Origin: Sipunculus nudus
Taxonomy: Eukaryota; Annelida; Sipuncula; Golfingiida; Sipunculidae
Assembly (NCBI GenBank): GCA_026874595.1
Contig: CM049312.1
Location: 49,849,429 to 49,913,428, forward strand
Length of the DNA stretch: 64,000 nucleotides
Reading direction: 5' to 3'
Shown here: one piece after another, positions 61,625 through 64,000 of the stretch
How positions within the stretch are numbered: the first letter of the stretch is position 1
Layout of the letters: each line of letters starts with the position of its first letter
Notes under the pieces: model-generated
The model's database searches: none
The model's input: only the letters and a program-made list of their open reading frames with translations
Told to the model about the DNA's origin: nothing
Translations under genes and position numbers: made by a program

Positions 61625-63265
61625 CTAGAATACGGGTAGTCGACAAGCGACTACTTGTATCCGCCTAAATCAGAGTGGAACGGGTGAAGTGTTGCATATC
61701 AGCATGGATGTCTGCAGCCAAATTGTGTATGTAGGTTGCGCTACCTACCAAAAAATCCAGAAAGCCGTCCAAGTTGTATACATATGCAAAATTTAAGGCA
61801 GATAAGTCAAACCACTATATTGTATATGAGTGATTTTTGCCCTTGGCAGACAAACAGATGGACGCTGTGCAAAAAAGGGTTGCAGGTGGCGCCACCAGTT
61901 TAGCGTATGATAAAGAGCTTTGTGAGAACTATACACATGCAAAATTTTGGCCCAATTGGTCAAACGGTTCCCTAGATATGAGCTTGGATGTCTGCAGCGT
62001 AAACTTGATTGTAGGTGGCGCCACCTGTCATAAAATCAGAAAAGCTATCCAGGATGTATAAGCATGCAGAATTTCAGGTGAATTAGTCAAACCACTGCAG
62101 AGATATGAGTGATTTTAACCCAAGGCAGACGAACAGCTGGACACTGTGCAAACATGGTTGCAGGTGGCGCCACCATTTTTTGTGTATGTTATAAAGCTCT
62201 CCAAGGGCTACATTTGTGCAAAAAAATTTTCCTGATCAATCAAACGGTTCCTGAGATATGAGCTTGGATGTCTGCAGCGTAAACATGAATGTAGGTGGCG
62301 CCACCTGTCATAAAATCAGAAAAGCTATCCAGGATGTATACGCATGCCAAATTTCAGGTGAATTAGTCAAGTCACTGCAGAGATATGAGTGATTTTAACC
62401 CAAGGCAGACAAACAGATGGACACTGTACAAACATGGTTGCAGGTAGCGGCACCATTTTTGGTGTATGTTATAAAGCTCTCCAAGGGCTACATTTGTGCA
62501 AAAGAATTTTCCTGATCGGTCAAACGGTTCCCGAGATATGAGCTTGGATGTCTGCAGCGTAAACGTGAATGTAGGTGGCGCCACCTGTCATAAAATCAGA
62601 TAAGCTATCCAGGATGTATACGCATGCCAAATTTCAGGTGAATTAGTCAAGTCACTGCAGAGATATGAGTGATTTTAACCCAAGGCAGACGAACAGATGG
62701 ACACTGTGCAAACATGGTTGCAGGTGGCGCCACCATTTTTGGTGTATGTTATAAAGCTCTCCAAGGGCTACATTTGTGCAAAAGAATTTTCCTGATCGGT
62801 CAAACGGTTCCCGAGATATGAGCTTGGATGTCTGCAGCGTCAACGTGAATGTAGGTGGCGCCACCTGTCATAAAATCAGAAAAGCTATCCAGGATGTTTG
62901 TGCATGCCGAATTTCAGGTGAATTAGTCAAGTCACTGCAGAGATATGAGTGATTTTAACCCAAGGCAGACGAACAGATGGACACTGTGCAAACATGGTTG
63001 CAGGTGGCGCCACCATTTTTGGTGTATGTTATAAAGCTCTCCGAGGGCTACATTTGTGCAAAAAAATTTTCCTGATCGGTCAAACGGTTCCCGAGATATG
63101 TGGGTTTATGTGTGGAAACAGACGCACAAACGGACGCAGAGCGCAGAGGAAAGGTCAGAGGTCAAAACAAAATCGGGGCGCAGCAGTTCACATGTGACCC
63201 GAACATAATCCCGGGTTTCGGAAAATTCCGCCCAGCGGTTACGGAGGAGTTCTCCGGACACCTAC

Positions 63266-63308
<43 letters not shown>

Positions 63309-63355
63309 CCAGCTGAAAACATAGTATCCGCAAAACTCTGTTTTGGCGGATACAA
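61625..63355 (-). mobile_element. Family-C Helentron-like element, complete, minus strand (1.73 kb)
   Basis: In its own direction it starts TTGTATCCGCCAAAAC, folds on GTTTTGCGGATAC, then has (CCG)13, six half-units of the 280-bp dimer (palindromes at 62163, 62294, 62574, 62723, 62854 and 63003), then CGGATAC, the hairpin GTAGTCG-CTTGT-CGACTAC, and CCGTATTCTAG. The empty site is at about 12010-12035 in the sister family-A copy. Confidence 0.88.
63268..63307. repeat. (GGC)13 microsatellite
   Basis: Uninterrupted GGC triplets, in the place where other family-C copies have short CCG-rich sequence. It is the C-family counterpart of the (GTCC)n run in family A. Confidence 0.97.
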
Positions 63356-63752
63356 TTAATCAATTTTTATTGGTTTTTAATAACAAATTAAAGAAAAATA
63401 GAAAAGGAATTTGTTTATAATAATAGGGAATTAACTTGCAGTTACTGATGATATAAGAATCTTGTATCGATGGATAGAATGTCACGTATTCCAAATAACA
63501 CCATGCAGTCACCTGTGGCATTTTTCAGTTCAATTTTAATAATAAAAAAGTAAATCATATTATTCATTACGAATCATTAGGGATCATATGAAGGACATTA
63601 ATGATAGACAAAGATGCAGTTGATAATATTAATCTAGATTCCTACTGTGTCTAGTGTGTACATTGATGTGAAATTAGTCCAAAATAAATATATCACATTT
63701 ATTTTTTTTTAATATAAATAAAAGCCATAAAACCAGGTACTTATGATCATTA

Positions 63753-64000
63753 TTGTATCCACCAAAACAGAGTTTTGCGGATACTATGTTTTCAGCTGCA
63801 CACCGCCGCCGCCACCGCGTAGGTGTCCGGAGAACTCCTCCGTAACCGCTGGACAGAATTTTACGAAACCCGGGATTATGTTCGGGTCACATGTGAACTG
63901 CTGCGCCCCGAATTTATTTTGACCTCTGACCTTTCCTCTGCGCTCTGCGTCCGTTTGTGCGTCTGTTTCCACACATAAACCCACATATCTCGGGAACCGT
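63753..64000 (+). mobile_element. Family-C element, 5' part, runs off the window
   Basis: TTGTATCCACCAAAACAGAG, hairpin arm TTTTGCGGATAC, CCGCCGCCGCCACCGCG, then the same segment as 63100-63300 in reverse. It is inserted at ATCATTAT/T, which reads ATCATTATTTAAATG in the sister copy at about 12413. Confidence 0.82.

Larger units (their letters stand above)
60007..63752 (+). mobile_element. Family-A element, long form, with one complete family-C insertion
   Basis: 5' end TTTTTAGCTCAGCTGACTCT, (GTCC)n at 60062-60102. Two core units as in the copy at 10388. The unique tail (61500-61624, then 63356-63752) matches 11900-12420. It is interrupted by a minus-strand family-C element (61625-63355), and a plus-strand family-C element begins at 63753. 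The 3' end is outside the window. Confidence 0.78.

Noticed and set aside
63100-63324. Poly-glycine frames at 63100-63324 and 63784-63984
   Set aside because: Translation of the GGC run and family-C 5' region. Both copies are parts of mobile elements.

Overview
The window is eukaryotic, AT-rich and dominated by nested transposable elements. Short (CCGT)n microsatellites sit just inside the 5' end of one repeat family. Core repeats carry the palindrome GGTGGCGCCACC, and 3' ends carry a hairpin followed by CTTG or CTAG. This is the style of the 'pearl/CvA' elements known from bivalve molluscs and of the related DINE-1/HINE (non-autonomous Helentron) elements of insects. A marine mollusc, probably a bivalve, is the best guess. 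This is an inference from repeat style and not a proven identification.

The only host gene I can support is SETD6 (protein-lysine methyltransferase, plus strand). Three coding exons at 24335-24479, 36384-36522 and 42185-42313 join in one frame with matching splice phases. The first exon and the rest of the SET domain and C-terminus were not found and probably lie outside the window or in very short exons. Introns of 11.9 kb, 5.7 kb and more than 21 kb are filled with repeats. One is a 3.7-kb, 37-bp-unit minisatellite that begins 88 bp after an exon.

Layout. 1-1.25 kb: AT-rich, decayed tandem repeats. 1.25-9.2 kb: a family-A Helentron-like element split by a complete 6.15-kb Mutator-like element (MULE) at 1312-7466, with 485-bp terminal inverted repeats and a perfect 9-bp target duplication. 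Its single long frame encodes PHD finger + OTU protease + MULE transposase and is broken by only two stop codons. 10.4-13 kb: second family-A copy. 13.1-14.1 kb: a TA-target DNA element. 14.2-23.2 kb: a nest of families B, C and D and a 1.2-kb dispersed repeat (R). 23.2-36.5 kb: first SETD6 intron region with family A/B pieces, three more TA-target elements, a THAP-like fragment and a clean family-D insertion. 36.6-40.3 kb: the minisatellite. 40.5-48 kb: family-C elements and SETD6 exon 3. 48.6-54.3 kb: family B split by family A. 55.4-64 kb: A, A' and C families, with two family-C insertions in the last A copy, one of which runs off the window.

Four families (A, B, C, D) share one architecture and appear to insert between two T's without target duplication. 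Related copies in the same window act as 'empty sites' that prove several insertions to the base. None encodes a recognisable Rep/helicase, so they must depend on an enzyme encoded elsewhere. Family names A-D, A', C' and R are my own labels.
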